Shown: piece after piece, positions 1 through 6,142 of the stretch
Layout: each line of letters starts with the position of its first letter
Numbering within the stretch: position 1 is the first letter of the stretch
From: an uncultured Collinsella sp.
Lineage (GTDB): Bacteria > Actinomycetota > Coriobacteriia > Coriobacteriales > Coriobacteriaceae
Reading direction: 5' to 3'
Assembly (NCBI GenBank): GCA_958407085.1
Contig: CATYHY010000040.1
Span: 1 to 9,957 of the forward strand
Length of the DNA stretch: 9,957 nt
The notes under the pieces: generated by a model
Database searches by the model: none
Seen by the model: only the letters and a program-made list of their open reading frames with translations
What the model was told of the DNA's origin: nothing
Program-made: the position numbers and the translations under genes

Positions 1-569
1 ATGGCGAGGGCACGGTCATCGACCATCCCTGCGAGACCTGCGACGGTCAGGGCCGCACGCCTTCGCATGAAAAGATCGACATCGATATTCCCGCCGGTGT
101 TTCGACCGGTCGCCAGCTGCGTGTGAGCGGCTTTGGCGAGGCCGGCCTTCGCGGCGAGCCTTCGGGCGACCTGATTGTCAACGTGCGCGTTGCCGACCAC
201 GAGCGCTTTAAGCGCAACGGTGACGACCTGTACCTGGTGAGCGATATCTCGATTGCGCAGGCTGCGCTCGGCTGCGAGATAGAGGTCGAGGGCATTATGC
301 CCGACGAGGTCGTTAAGGTGACGGTTCCCGCCGGTGCCCAGTACGGCGACACCGTGAGCGTCAATAATTACGGCATGCCGCGCATTGGCGGTGGCGGTTC
401 GCGTGGCCGCCTGATCGTGCAACTGCGCGTGGTCGTTCCCACCAATCTTTCCAATAAGCAGCGCGAGCTGCTCCGTGCTTTTGCCGATGAGATGGGCGAT
501 GACGTTGCTTCCGGTAAGAAGTCGGTGACCGACCGTATCAAGAGTGCCCTCGACGATATCCTCGATTAA
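1..569 (+). CDS. dnaJ: Chaperone DnaJ, C-terminal part (5' end outside window)
   Basis: DnaJ is the Hsp40 co-chaperone that delivers unfolded clients to DnaK and stimulates its ATPase in the cytoplasm. The open frame runs in from the left edge (first full codon at 3) and gives 188 residues to the TAA at 567-569, about half of a normal DnaJ of about 375 residues. It begins inside the zinc-binding region: GEGTVIDHPCETCDGQG holds the last CxxCxGxG motif (fragment residues 10-17). The following IPAGVSTGRQLRVSGFGEAG is the typical start of the C-terminal client-binding domain. Two beta-rich subdomains follow, ending in the PTNLSNKQRELL segment that usually closes DnaJ. The J domain and Gly/Phe region lie upstream of the window. 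The second client domain is somewhat divergent (VNNYGMP where many DnaJ have a GKG-type motif). The stop overlaps the ribosome binding site of the next gene, 9 nt away, so the genes are probably co-transcribed. Confidence 0.95.
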   Translation, partial: GEGTVIDHPCETCDGQGRTPSHEKIDIDIPAGVSTGRQLRVSGFGEAGLRGEPSGDLIVNVRVADHERFKRNGDDLYLVSDISIAQAALGCEIEVEGIMPDEVVKVTVPAGAQYGDTVSVNNYGMPRIGGGGSRGRLIVQLRVVVPTNLSNKQRELLRAFADEMGDDVASGKKSVTDRIKSALDDILD

Positions 570-578
570 GGAGCCCGC

Positions 579-1871
579 GTGCTCGCACCCCATATTTCCG
601 TCGTCAACCTCGGCTGCCGTGTCAACCGGGTTGAGTCCGACCGTATCACTGCCGATTTAATGCGCCTGGGTTTTGCAATGGTGGAGCCTCAGGATGCAGA
701 GCTAATCGTCATTAACACCTGTGCCGTTACGGGCGAGGCCGAGGCCAAGACCCGCAAGGCCGTCCGTCATGCGCTGGCCCATCCAAATGAGCCCTATGTG
801 GTCGTGACCGGATGCGTGGTCAATTTGCATCCCGAGGAGCTGTTGGAACTTTCGGATCGCGTGATCGCCGAGCCGTCCAAGATCGATGTCGCCGAACGTG
901 TCTGTGAGGTGCTGGGCGTTGAGTCCGATAGCGTTCCCGCCTGCAGCGATGGCGAGGTGGTCGATGCGCTCGGCCGCTCTCGCCTGGGCGTGAAGATTCA
1001 GGACGGCTGCAACCATCGCTGCACCTATTGCATTGTGTGGAAGGCACGCGGCCCCGAGCGCTCCGTGCCCGTCGAGTCCGTGCTCGAGCAAGTTCGCGAG
1101 GCCCAGGAGGCCGGCGTGCCCGAGGTGGTGCTGACCGGTGTGAACCTGGGTGCCTACGATGGCAAGAGCGCGACAGACGAACACGTTGAGATCGATGAGC
1201 TTCTCGAGGCCATCATGGAGCGCACGTCTATCCCTCATGTGCGCATTTCCTCGGTCGAGCCCATGGATATCTCTGAGCGCCTGCTTAAGGTTATGGCACG
1301 CTATCCGCAGCGTATCGCCCCGTTTTTGCACCTGCCTGTGCAGTCCGGCTGCACGGCGACCCTGCATCGCATGGGCCGTCCCTATAGCGCCGAGGCCTTT
1401 GAGGACACGGTGCGTATGATTCGCGCCAACTTGCCCCAGGCGTCCCTTTCGTGCGATGTCATCGTCGGTTTTCCTGGCGAGACGGACGAGGAGTTCGAGG
1501 AGTCGCTGGCGCTGTGTCGCCGTGTGGGTTTCTCGCGTATGCACGTGTTCCGTTACAGCAAGCGTCCCGGCACCCTTGCCGCCGATATGCCTGATCAGGT
1601 ACCGCCCGAGGTCATGGCCGAGCGCAGCCGCCGTATGCGGGCCGCTGCACAGGAGCTCGCTATTGCCGACGCTCGTCGTCGCGTGGGCACGGTCGAGCGT
1701 GCCGTGCTCGAGTATGGTGACAACCTGACGCTCGGCTCGTTCCATCATGCCCGTCTTGACGATACCTGTGGACTCACAGCCCCGTGCCTGCTCGATGTTG
1801 CTATCATCGGAGTCGATGATTCCGGCTTGGTCCATGCACGCAGGGAGGTTCATGGAAGCCTCGAAGATTAG
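579..1871 (+). CDS. mtaB: tRNA t6A37 methylthiotransferase, MtaB type
   Basis: This is a radical SAM methylthiotransferase that converts t6A to ms2t6A at position 37 of ANN-decoding tRNAs, stabilising codon-anticodon pairing. It has 430 residues, the family's usual size. The N-terminal MTTase domain carries three cluster cysteines, C13 (NLGCRVN), C48 (INTCAVTGEAEAK) and C79 (VTGCVVN). The radical SAM domain has the CxxxCxxC motif at C144/C148/C151 (DGCNHRCTYC) and later LPVQSG and DVIVGFPGET motifs. The last 60 or so residues look like a TRAM RNA-binding domain. NLGCRVN favours the MtaB (YqeV) subfamily over MiaB or RimO; the exact subfamily is an inference from motifs. The start is GTG at 579, chosen because AAGGAG at 568-573 lies 5 nt upstream and the conserved N-terminus begins there. 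In many Firmicutes prmA and rsmE lie between dnaJ and mtaB; here they do not. The 3' end overlaps phoH by 20 nt. Confidence 0.92.
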   Translation: MLAPHISVVNLGCRVNRVESDRITADLMRLGFAMVEPQDAELIVINTCAVTGEAEAKTRKAVRHALAHPNEPYVVVTGCVVNLHPEELLELSDRVIAEPSKIDVAERVCEVLGVESDSVPACSDGEVVDALGRSRLGVKIQDGCNHRCTYCIVWKARGPERSVPVESVLEQVREAQEAGVPEVVLTGVNLGAYDGKSATDEHVEIDELLEAIMERTSIPHVRISSVEPMDISERLLKVMARYPQRIAPFLHLPVQSGCTATLHRMGRPYSAEAFEDTVRMIRANLPQASLSCDVIVGFPGETDEEFEESLALCRRVGFSRMHVFRYSKRPGTLAADMPDQVPPEVMAERSRRMRAAAQELAIADARRRVGTVERAVLEYGDNLTLGSFHHARLDDTCGLTAPCLLDVAIIGVDDSGLVHARREVHGSLED

Positions 1872-2838
1872 ACTTACCGTTCCCGAGGGTATCGACCCCT
1901 CGCGCGTTTTGGGCGCCGGCGACGGCGTCCTTCGTGCACTCGAGAACTTGGTGCGCGCCCATGTGGTCGCCCGTGGCGATAGCATCGCCGTGAGCGGTGA
2001 CCCGGATGAGGTCGAACTCGTGGCGCGTTTTTTCGAACATGCCTTTCGTGAGGCTGCTGCCGGGCGCACGCTTTCTGCCGACGATGTCTCGCGCTGTCTG
2101 GCCGTTCTGCGCGACGGTGAGCACGAGGCTACATCGCTTCGCGATGACGTGCTGCTTTCGTATCGCGGTCGTGCCATTCGCCCCAAAACGCTCGGCCAAA
2201 AGCGCTATGTGGATGCCATCCGCTCGCATACCATCACGTTTGGCCTGGGTCCTGCCGGTACCGGTAAGACCTATCTGGCCATGGCGCTCGCCGTTGCCGC
2301 GCTCAAACGCCACGAGGTGGGCCGTCTGATCTTGACGCGCCCGGTTGTCGAGGCGGGGGAGAACCTGGGCTTTTTGCCCGGCACCCTTGAGGAAAAGATC
2401 GATCCTTACATGCGTCCGCTCTACGACGCCCTTTTTGACATGATGGATCGCGAGCGCACTGATGAGCTTATGGAGCGCGGCATGATCGAGATCGCCCCGC
2501 TTGCCTATATGCGCGGTCGTACGCTGAGCGATGCTTTCGTGGTGCTCGATGAGGCACAAAATACCACGCCCGAGCAGATGAAGATGTTCCTGACGCGCTT
2601 GGGCTTTAACTCCAAGTTTGTGATTACCGGCGACCTGAGCCAGCGTGACCTGGTGGGTCGTCGTGGTGGCTTGGCGGATGTCGAGAAGATTTTGGGCCGT
2701 GTCGACGATGTCGCATTTTCGCACCTCGAGCGTGCCGACGTGGTGCGCCATGCCTTGGTGGGACGTATCGTCGAGGCATACGATACTTATGATGATGTGC
2801 GCGAGAAACGCGTACGTGACCGAAAGGAGTCCCGTTGA
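1852..2838 (+). CDS. phoH: PhoH family ATPase
   Basis: PhoH-like proteins are cytoplasmic P-loop ATPases of uncertain role, often linked to RNA metabolism because they neighbour ybeY and can be fused to RNA-binding or nuclease domains. The 328-residue product matches the usual length of about 320. It shows Walker A GPAGTGKT at residues 133-140, the family segment TRPVVEAGENLGFLPG near 162-177, Walker B FVVLDEAQN at 229-237 and the sensor-like FVITGDLSQRD at 256-266. The frame is open further upstream to an ATG at 1747, but that would overlap mtaB by 125 nt. I chose ATG 1852 because AGGGAGG at 1842-1848 precedes it (3-nt spacer, rather short) and the protein then starts like other PhoH proteins. 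It overlaps mtaB by 20 nt and ybeY by 4 nt, which suggests translational coupling. The family assignment is firm; the biochemical role is not established. Confidence 0.94.
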   Translation: MEASKIRLTVPEGIDPSRVLGAGDGVLRALENLVRAHVVARGDSIAVSGDPDEVELVARFFEHAFREAAAGRTLSADDVSRCLAVLRDGEHEATSLRDDVLLSYRGRAIRPKTLGQKRYVDAIRSHTITFGLGPAGTGKTYLAMALAVAALKRHEVGRLILTRPVVEAGENLGFLPGTLEEKIDPYMRPLYDALFDMMDRERTDELMERGMIEIAPLAYMRGRTLSDAFVVLDEAQNTTPEQMKMFLTRLGFNSKFVITGDLSQRDLVGRRGGLADVEKILGRVDDVAFSHLERADVVRHALVGRIVEAYDTYDDVREKRVRDRKESR

Positions 2839-3344
2839 GTGTATTGATCAGCAACGATGCCGAGCTCGATACGCTGCTCGACGCGCAGGAGGTGGAGCAC
2901 ATCTGCGAGGTTGTGCTTGACGCCGAGGGCGTTGAGCGTGAAGTCGAGATTTCCCTTTCGTATGTCGATGAGGACGAGATGCATGAGCTCAACCACGAGT
3001 GGCGCGGTATCGACCGCACCACCGATGTGCTCTCGTTTGAGTGCGATTCGGCCTTTGACGATGACATTTCCGCCGACGAGACGCTTGAGCTCGGCGATAT
3101 CATCCTGGCCCCGCAGGTCATTGCCCGTCAGGCCCCCGGCTTTGGCAATAGCCCTGCCGACGAGTGCCGTCTGATGCTCGTACACGGCATGCTGCACCTG
3201 CTGGGCTATGACCACATCGAGGACGACGAGGCCGAGGTTATGGAGGCCCGCGAGGACGCCATCCTGCACGATTTGGCGCTCGAGCGCGGCGAGGACCCTA
3301 AGCTAGTCCACGTCGGCCCCATCACCAACCACGCCCACGACTAG
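2835..3344 (+). CDS. ybeY: Endoribonuclease YbeY, 16S rRNA maturation factor
   Basis: YbeY is a metal-dependent single-strand endoribonuclease needed for 16S rRNA 3'-end maturation and late 30S quality control. It has 169 residues, normal for the family. The zinc-binding motif is complete: HGMLHLLGYDH, giving the three histidines H117, H121 and H127. The conserved WRGIDRTTDVLSF (from W56) contains the family arginine R57, and LGDIILAP near residues 86-93 is also typical. The start is TTG at 2835, overlapping the phoH stop as TTGA; AAAGGAGT at 2823-2830 sits 4 nt upstream and supports this rare start. The overlap suggests re-initiation by ribosomes finishing phoH. The last 20 or so residues are less conserved. 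Neighbouring era, whose product also acts on the 16S 3' end, fits the role. Confidence 0.95.
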   Translation: MSVLISNDAELDTLLDAQEVEHICEVVLDAEGVEREVEISLSYVDEDEMHELNHEWRGIDRTTDVLSFECDSAFDDDISADETLELGDIILAPQVIARQAPGFGNSPADECRLMLVHGMLHLLGYDHIEDDEAEVMEAREDAILHDLALERGEDPKLVHVGPITNHAHD

Positions 3345-3353
3345 GAGCCGTCT

Positions 3354-3731
3354 ATGATTCCCGGATCGAACAAGGACCATCCGTCCTTCTTAAAGTCGTT
3401 TTCTTACGCTATGGAGGGCTTCGCCACCGCCGTCAAGACCGAGCGCAACATTAAGGTCATGCTCGTGGCGGGCGTGTGCACCGTCATTGCAGGCTGCATC
3501 GTGGGGCTCGACATTGCCGAGTGGGCCACGATTATCATCTGTTGCGGCCTGGTGATTCACGGCGAGCTTTGCAATACCGCCATGGAGGCCATCGTCGACC
3601 TGGCGACCCAGGAGCTCCATCCGCTGGCCAAGCGTGCGAAGGACATCGCCGCCGCCTCCGTATACGTTCTTTCCATCACCGCCGCGATTGTGGGCTTGCT
3701 GGTATTTGCCCACGCGCTCGGCTTTATTTAG
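3354..3731 (+). CDS. dgkA: Undecaprenol/diacylglycerol kinase, small membrane type
   Basis: This is a small integral membrane kinase of the DgkA family. Gram-positive members usually phosphorylate undecaprenol, recycling the lipid carrier for cell-wall synthesis; diacylglycerol is the alternative substrate and sequence alone does not decide. The 125-residue product has three hydrophobic segments at about residues 34-51, 55-73 and 98-121. The signature is ELCNTAMEAIVDL (residues 71-83), with the metal- and substrate-binding Glu/Asn/Glu pattern (E71, N74, E78) and D82. The E30-R31-N32 triplet before the first membrane segment is also typical. AGGAG at 3343-3347 lies 6 nt before ATG 3354. It sits between ybeY and era, a conserved place for this gene in Gram-positive genomes, although cdd, often found next to it there, is absent. 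Confidence 0.93.
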   Translation: MIPGSNKDHPSFLKSFSYAMEGFATAVKTERNIKVMLVAGVCTVIAGCIVGLDIAEWATIIICCGLVIHGELCNTAMEAIVDLATQELHPLAKRAKDIAAASVYVLSITAAIVGLLVFAHALGFI

Positions 3732-3743
3732 AAAGGGATTCCC

Positions 3744-4811
3744 ATGTCCGACAATATGCAGCCTGCCGATGAGATTTTGGACGACGAGTCCCTGGACGCG
3801 GTGGATACCGAGGAGCTCGAGGAAGTCGAGGAGTTCGACCCGTTTGAGGATATGAGTGATGAGGAGCTCGACGCCCTGTGCGACGAGGGCGACAGCCTCG
3901 CGGGCTTTGGTGACGTGGAGCCCGGTTTCCGCAGCGGTTTTGTGGCCCTGGTCGGTCGCCCCAACGCCGGTAAGTCCACGCTGCTTAATGCCTGCTATGG
4001 CAAAAAGGTCGCCATCACCTCGCCGGTGGCCCAGACGACCCGCCGCCGCATGCGCGCCGTCGTCAACCGTCCCGGCTACCAGCTGGTCTTTGTCGATACC
4101 CCGGGTATTCATAAGCCCAAGGACGGTCTGGGATCCGAGCTCAACAAGAGCGCGTTGTTCGAGCTGAACGATGTCGATGTTGTCGCGTTTTTGATTGATG
4201 CCACCAAGCCGATCGGCAGGGGAGACGCCTGGGTTGCCGAGCGCGTCAAGAATGCCCGTTCCAAGAAGGTTCTGGTGCTCACCAAGGCCGATGAAGCCGA
4301 CCCTGCACAGGTTATGGAGCAGCTTAAGGCCGCCCACGAGCTCATGGAATTTGACGACGAGATTGTGACGTCGTCGGTCAAGAACTTCAACGTCGATGCC
4401 TTTATAGAGACCGTTGCGCACTTTTTGCCCGAGGGTCCGCGTTGGTTCCCCGAGGACATGGGTACCGACGCTTCCGATGAGACGCTCGTTGCCGAGTTTG
4501 TGCGCGAGAAGGTCTTGCGCCGCACCCGTGATGAGATTCCGCACTCCGTTGGCGTGATCTGCGATGCGCTCGAGCAGACCAAGAAGGTACTGCGTGTGCA
4601 CGCCACCATTTACGTCGAGCGCGAGGGCCAAAAGGGCATCATCATCGGTAAGGGCGGCGAGATGATCAAGCATATCGGTATCGACGCCCGTCGCGATCTT
4701 GAGCGTATCTTTGGTACGCAGGTCTTTTTGGAGCTGGACGTGAAGGTCAAGGCCGGCTGGCGTGACGACGAGGCCCAGATTCGCCGCTTTGGCTACAACG
4801 CCGAGGATTAG
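3744..4811 (+). CDS. era: GTPase Era with acidic N-terminal extension
   Basis: Era is an essential GTPase that binds the 3' end of 16S rRNA and helps assemble the 30S subunit. The G domain shows G1 GRPNAGKS (residues 71-78), a QTTRRR switch I segment (97-102), G3 DTPGIH (118-123) and G4 TKAD (180-183). The C-terminal KH domain has the GKGG RNA-binding loop (IIIGKGGEMIKHIG, 299-312) and ends with the usual VKAGWRDDE. The product has 355 residues, against about 300 for typical Era. The surplus is an N-terminal stretch: the first 60 residues hold 26 Asp/Glu and no Lys, Arg or His, and the G domain starts only near residue 62. AAAGGGA at 3732-3738 is well placed before ATG 3744. The internal ATG at 3852 has only a GAGG 2 nt away, so I favour the long form. 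It follows dgkA by 12 nt. Confidence 0.95.
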   Translation: MSDNMQPADEILDDESLDAVDTEELEEVEEFDPFEDMSDEELDALCDEGDSLAGFGDVEPGFRSGFVALVGRPNAGKSTLLNACYGKKVAITSPVAQTTRRRMRAVVNRPGYQLVFVDTPGIHKPKDGLGSELNKSALFELNDVDVVAFLIDATKPIGRGDAWVAERVKNARSKKVLVLTKADEADPAQVMEQLKAAHELMEFDDEIVTSSVKNFNVDAFIETVAHFLPEGPRWFPEDMGTDASDETLVAEFVREKVLRRTRDEIPHSVGVICDALEQTKKVLRVHATIYVEREGQKGIIIGKGGEMIKHIGIDARRDLERIFGTQVFLELDVKVKAGWRDDEAQIRRFGYNAED

Positions 4812-4826
4812 GGACACGCGGCGCGA

Positions 4827-5576
4827 ATGGCAGGTTCTCGCACATATCGCACGAAAGTGCTCGTCCTCGATAAGACGAAGCTCAAAGAGACCGACCTGAT
4901 CTTGACGATGCTTGATGAGCGGGGTCGGCAGGTTCGTGCCGTGGCAAAGGGCGCCCGCAAACCCGGTGGACGCCTGGCTGCGCGCTGCGAGCTGTTCTGT
5001 ACCGTCGATATGCTACTCGCGCATGGACGGTCACTCGACGTGGTTTCCCAGGCCGAGCTTATGGAGGCGCCGCTCGGCGTTGCGCCCGATTACGAGACGA
5101 CCTGCGCCGCAAGTGCGATTGCCGAGGTCGCGCGCGTGTGCTCGTTCGAGGACGCCGAGGACCCGTTTACCTTTGCCATAACGCAACGGGCGCTTACCCT
5201 GGTCGGCAGCGGGCTCGATGCGGCGCATATGGATCTACTTGTGGCGGCATATGTCTTTAAGCTGCTGTCGCACGTTGGCTATCGACCAGATTTTTCGGCC
5301 TGTGTGCTGTGCGGAGACCCCATGCTGTCGTATTTTTCGCCCCAGGCGGGCGGTCTCATGTGCGGATCGTGCGCGTCGAGCGTTCCGGGTGCCGAGCTGG
5401 TATCGACCGGTGAGGTCGCATGGCTGCGCGCCCTCATGTCGATGACCTTCGATGCGCTTTTGGCCGAGAAAATCGACTCGCATACGGCGGCGTTCTTGCT
5501 TGGGCTTTCGCATGTGTGGGCGGCGACGCATACCGACCAGCGCCTCCGTGCGATGGAATTCATGTTGGGTCGGTGA
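4827..5576 (+). CDS. recO: DNA repair protein RecO
   Basis: RecO anneals single-stranded DNA and, with RecR and RecF, loads RecA onto SSB-coated gaps during recombinational repair. The 249-residue product matches the family length. Residues 1-80 form the OB-fold domain, recognisable from YRTKVLVLDKTKLKETDLILTMLDERGR and the basic VAKGARKPGGRLA patch. The helical C-terminal domain contains a four-cysteine zinc site, C159/C162 (CVLC) and C179/C182 (CGSC), with F-x-P-x-x-G-G between them as in many RecO proteins. The start ATG 4827 has no strong ribosome binding site; a GGGA at 4811-4814 is 12 nt away. Since era ends only 15 nt upstream, recO may depend on coupling and be expressed at a low level. 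It is the last gene of the operon; no intrinsic terminator is visible after it. Confidence 0.94.
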   Translation: MAGSRTYRTKVLVLDKTKLKETDLILTMLDERGRQVRAVAKGARKPGGRLAARCELFCTVDMLLAHGRSLDVVSQAELMEAPLGVAPDYETTCAASAIAEVARVCSFEDAEDPFTFAITQRALTLVGSGLDAAHMDLLVAAYVFKLLSHVGYRPDFSACVLCGDPMLSYFSPQAGGLMCGSCASSVPGAELVSTGEVAWLRALMSMTFDALLAEKIDSHTAAFLLGLSHVWAATHTDQRLRAMEFMLGR

Positions 5577-5600
5577 TGATGCGCAGACGCGGGCTGCTTG

Positions 5601-5609
5601 TGGTAACAT
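5601..5609 (+). promoter_or_regulatory. Possible rpsO promoter (extended -10)
   Basis: The sequence TGGTAACAT fits an extended -10 element (TGn followed by TAACAT, 4 of 6 positions of the consensus) at 5601-5609. No convincing -35 box lies 16-18 nt upstream. A start near 5616 would give rpsO a leader of about 100 nt. It lies in the 138-nt gap between recO and rpsO, where a promoter for a highly expressed ribosomal protein gene is expected. The call is an inference from this motif and position. Confidence 0.35.
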
Positions 5610-5640
5610 ACCGACCCGTTGGTACCTCGACCTTGGATGC

Positions 5641-5709
5641 TCGCTCCACCGGCGGCTTCCCAGTCCGAGGCGAATATCGTCGCCCGCGGGCGACAAGAAA
5701 CGAAAGGTG
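5641..5709 (+). promoter_or_regulatory. Structured rpsO leader, candidate S15 autoregulatory site
   Basis: The leader contains a perfect palindrome, GTCGCCCGCGGGCGAC at 5679-5694, able to form a 6-bp stem with a CGCG loop. It ends 8 nt before the ribosome binding site AAAGGTG (5703-5709). TCGCC at 5680-5684 can instead pair with GGCGA at 5669-5673, so two folds compete. TCGC at 5641-5644 can pair with GCGA at 5670-5673, enclosing a further CGG/CCG helix (5650-5652 with 5665-5667). S15 represses its own translation through lineage-specific leader RNAs in several bacterial groups. That this leader does so is my inference. Confidence 0.4.
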
Positions 5710-5714
5710 AAACA

Positions 5715-5993
5715 ATGACTGTTTCCAAAGAGCGCAAGGCGGAGCTGACTGCCCAGTTCGGTAACACCCCGGTCGACACCGGCAACCCCAAGGTTCAGGT
5801 CGCCATCCTGTCCGAGCGCATCAAGGAGCTGACCGAGCACATGAAGTCCCACCAGAAGGACTTCCACACCCGTCGTGGCCTGCTCATGCTCGTCGGCCGT
5901 CGTCGTCGTCTTCTCTCCTACATCAAGAAGAACGACATCGTCGAGTACCGTGAGCTCATCAAGGCTCTGGGCATCCGCGACAACATCCAGTAG
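5715..5993 (+). CDS. rpsO: 30S ribosomal protein S15
   Basis: S15 is a primary 16S rRNA-binding protein that binds the central domain and forms the B4 intersubunit bridge. The product has 92 residues (89 is usual). It shows the family pattern throughout: SKERKAELTAQFG, DTGNPKVQVAILSERIKELTEH, then the basic RRGLLMLVGRRRRLLSYIKK segment that contacts rRNA. The frame stays open upstream to an ATG at 5619, but the conserved protein starts at ATG 5715, which has AAAGGTG at 5703-5709 ahead of it. Codon use is strongly biased to C-ending codons, as expected for a highly expressed gene. It has its own leader and a strong terminator, so most transcripts are probably monocistronic, with some read-through into pnp. 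Confidence 0.97.
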   Translation: MTVSKERKAELTAQFGNTPVDTGNPKVQVAILSERIKELTEHMKSHQKDFHTRRGLLMLVGRRRRLLSYIKKNDIVEYRELIKALGIRDNIQ

Positions 5994-6008
5994 GATTTGT
6001 ACATGCTA

Positions 6009-6039
6009 AGAGCGTCCTGCGCAGCGGGGCGCTCTTTTT
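6009..6039 (+). terminator. Intrinsic terminator after rpsO
   Basis: AGAGCG at 6009-6014 pairs with CGCTCT at 6030-6035. The stem continues inward through T-G, C-G, C-G, T-G, G-C and C-G pairs to a GCA loop (6021-6023), about 12 bp in all. A run of five T (6035-6039) follows. It lies 15 nt after the rpsO stop. It should uncouple rpsO from pnp, perhaps only in part. Confidence 0.88.
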
Positions 6040-6058
6040 GTGTAAGGGCGCGAACAAT

Positions 6059-6129
6059 CACGCTCTGAAGCGTGGCGGGGGCAGGGGGCCCGCGTCACAT
6101 GAGAAGCCCGCAGGCAAGGGGTCTGCGGG
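6059..6129 (+). promoter_or_regulatory. pnp leader with three consecutive hairpins
   Basis: Between the rpsO terminator and pnp I see three adjacent potential stem-loops. They are CACGCT/AGCGTG with a CTGA tetraloop (6059-6074), GCGGG/CCCGC with a 9-nt loop (6075-6093), and CCCGCAGGC/GTCTGCGGG with an AAGGG loop (6107-6129, one G-U pair). The last ends 2 nt before the ribosome binding site AAAGGAG (6132-6138). In Escherichia coli PNPase represses its own mRNA through a leader hairpin cut by RNase III. A similar control here is an inference. I found no convincing -35/-10 pair in the gap, so pnp may rely on read-through from rpsO or on a promoter I cannot recognise. Confidence 0.5.
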
Positions 6130-6142
6130 GTAAAGGAGAACA

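Noticed and set aside
1747..1851. Upstream start for phoH at ATG 1747
   Set aside because: It would overlap mtaB by 125 nt and add residues not typical of PhoH. ATG 1852 has its own ribosome binding site.
5619..5714. Extended rpsO starting at ATG 5619
   Set aside because: The extra 32 residues are unlike any S15 and fall in the structured leader. ATG 5715 has AAAGGTG upstream and begins the conserved protein.
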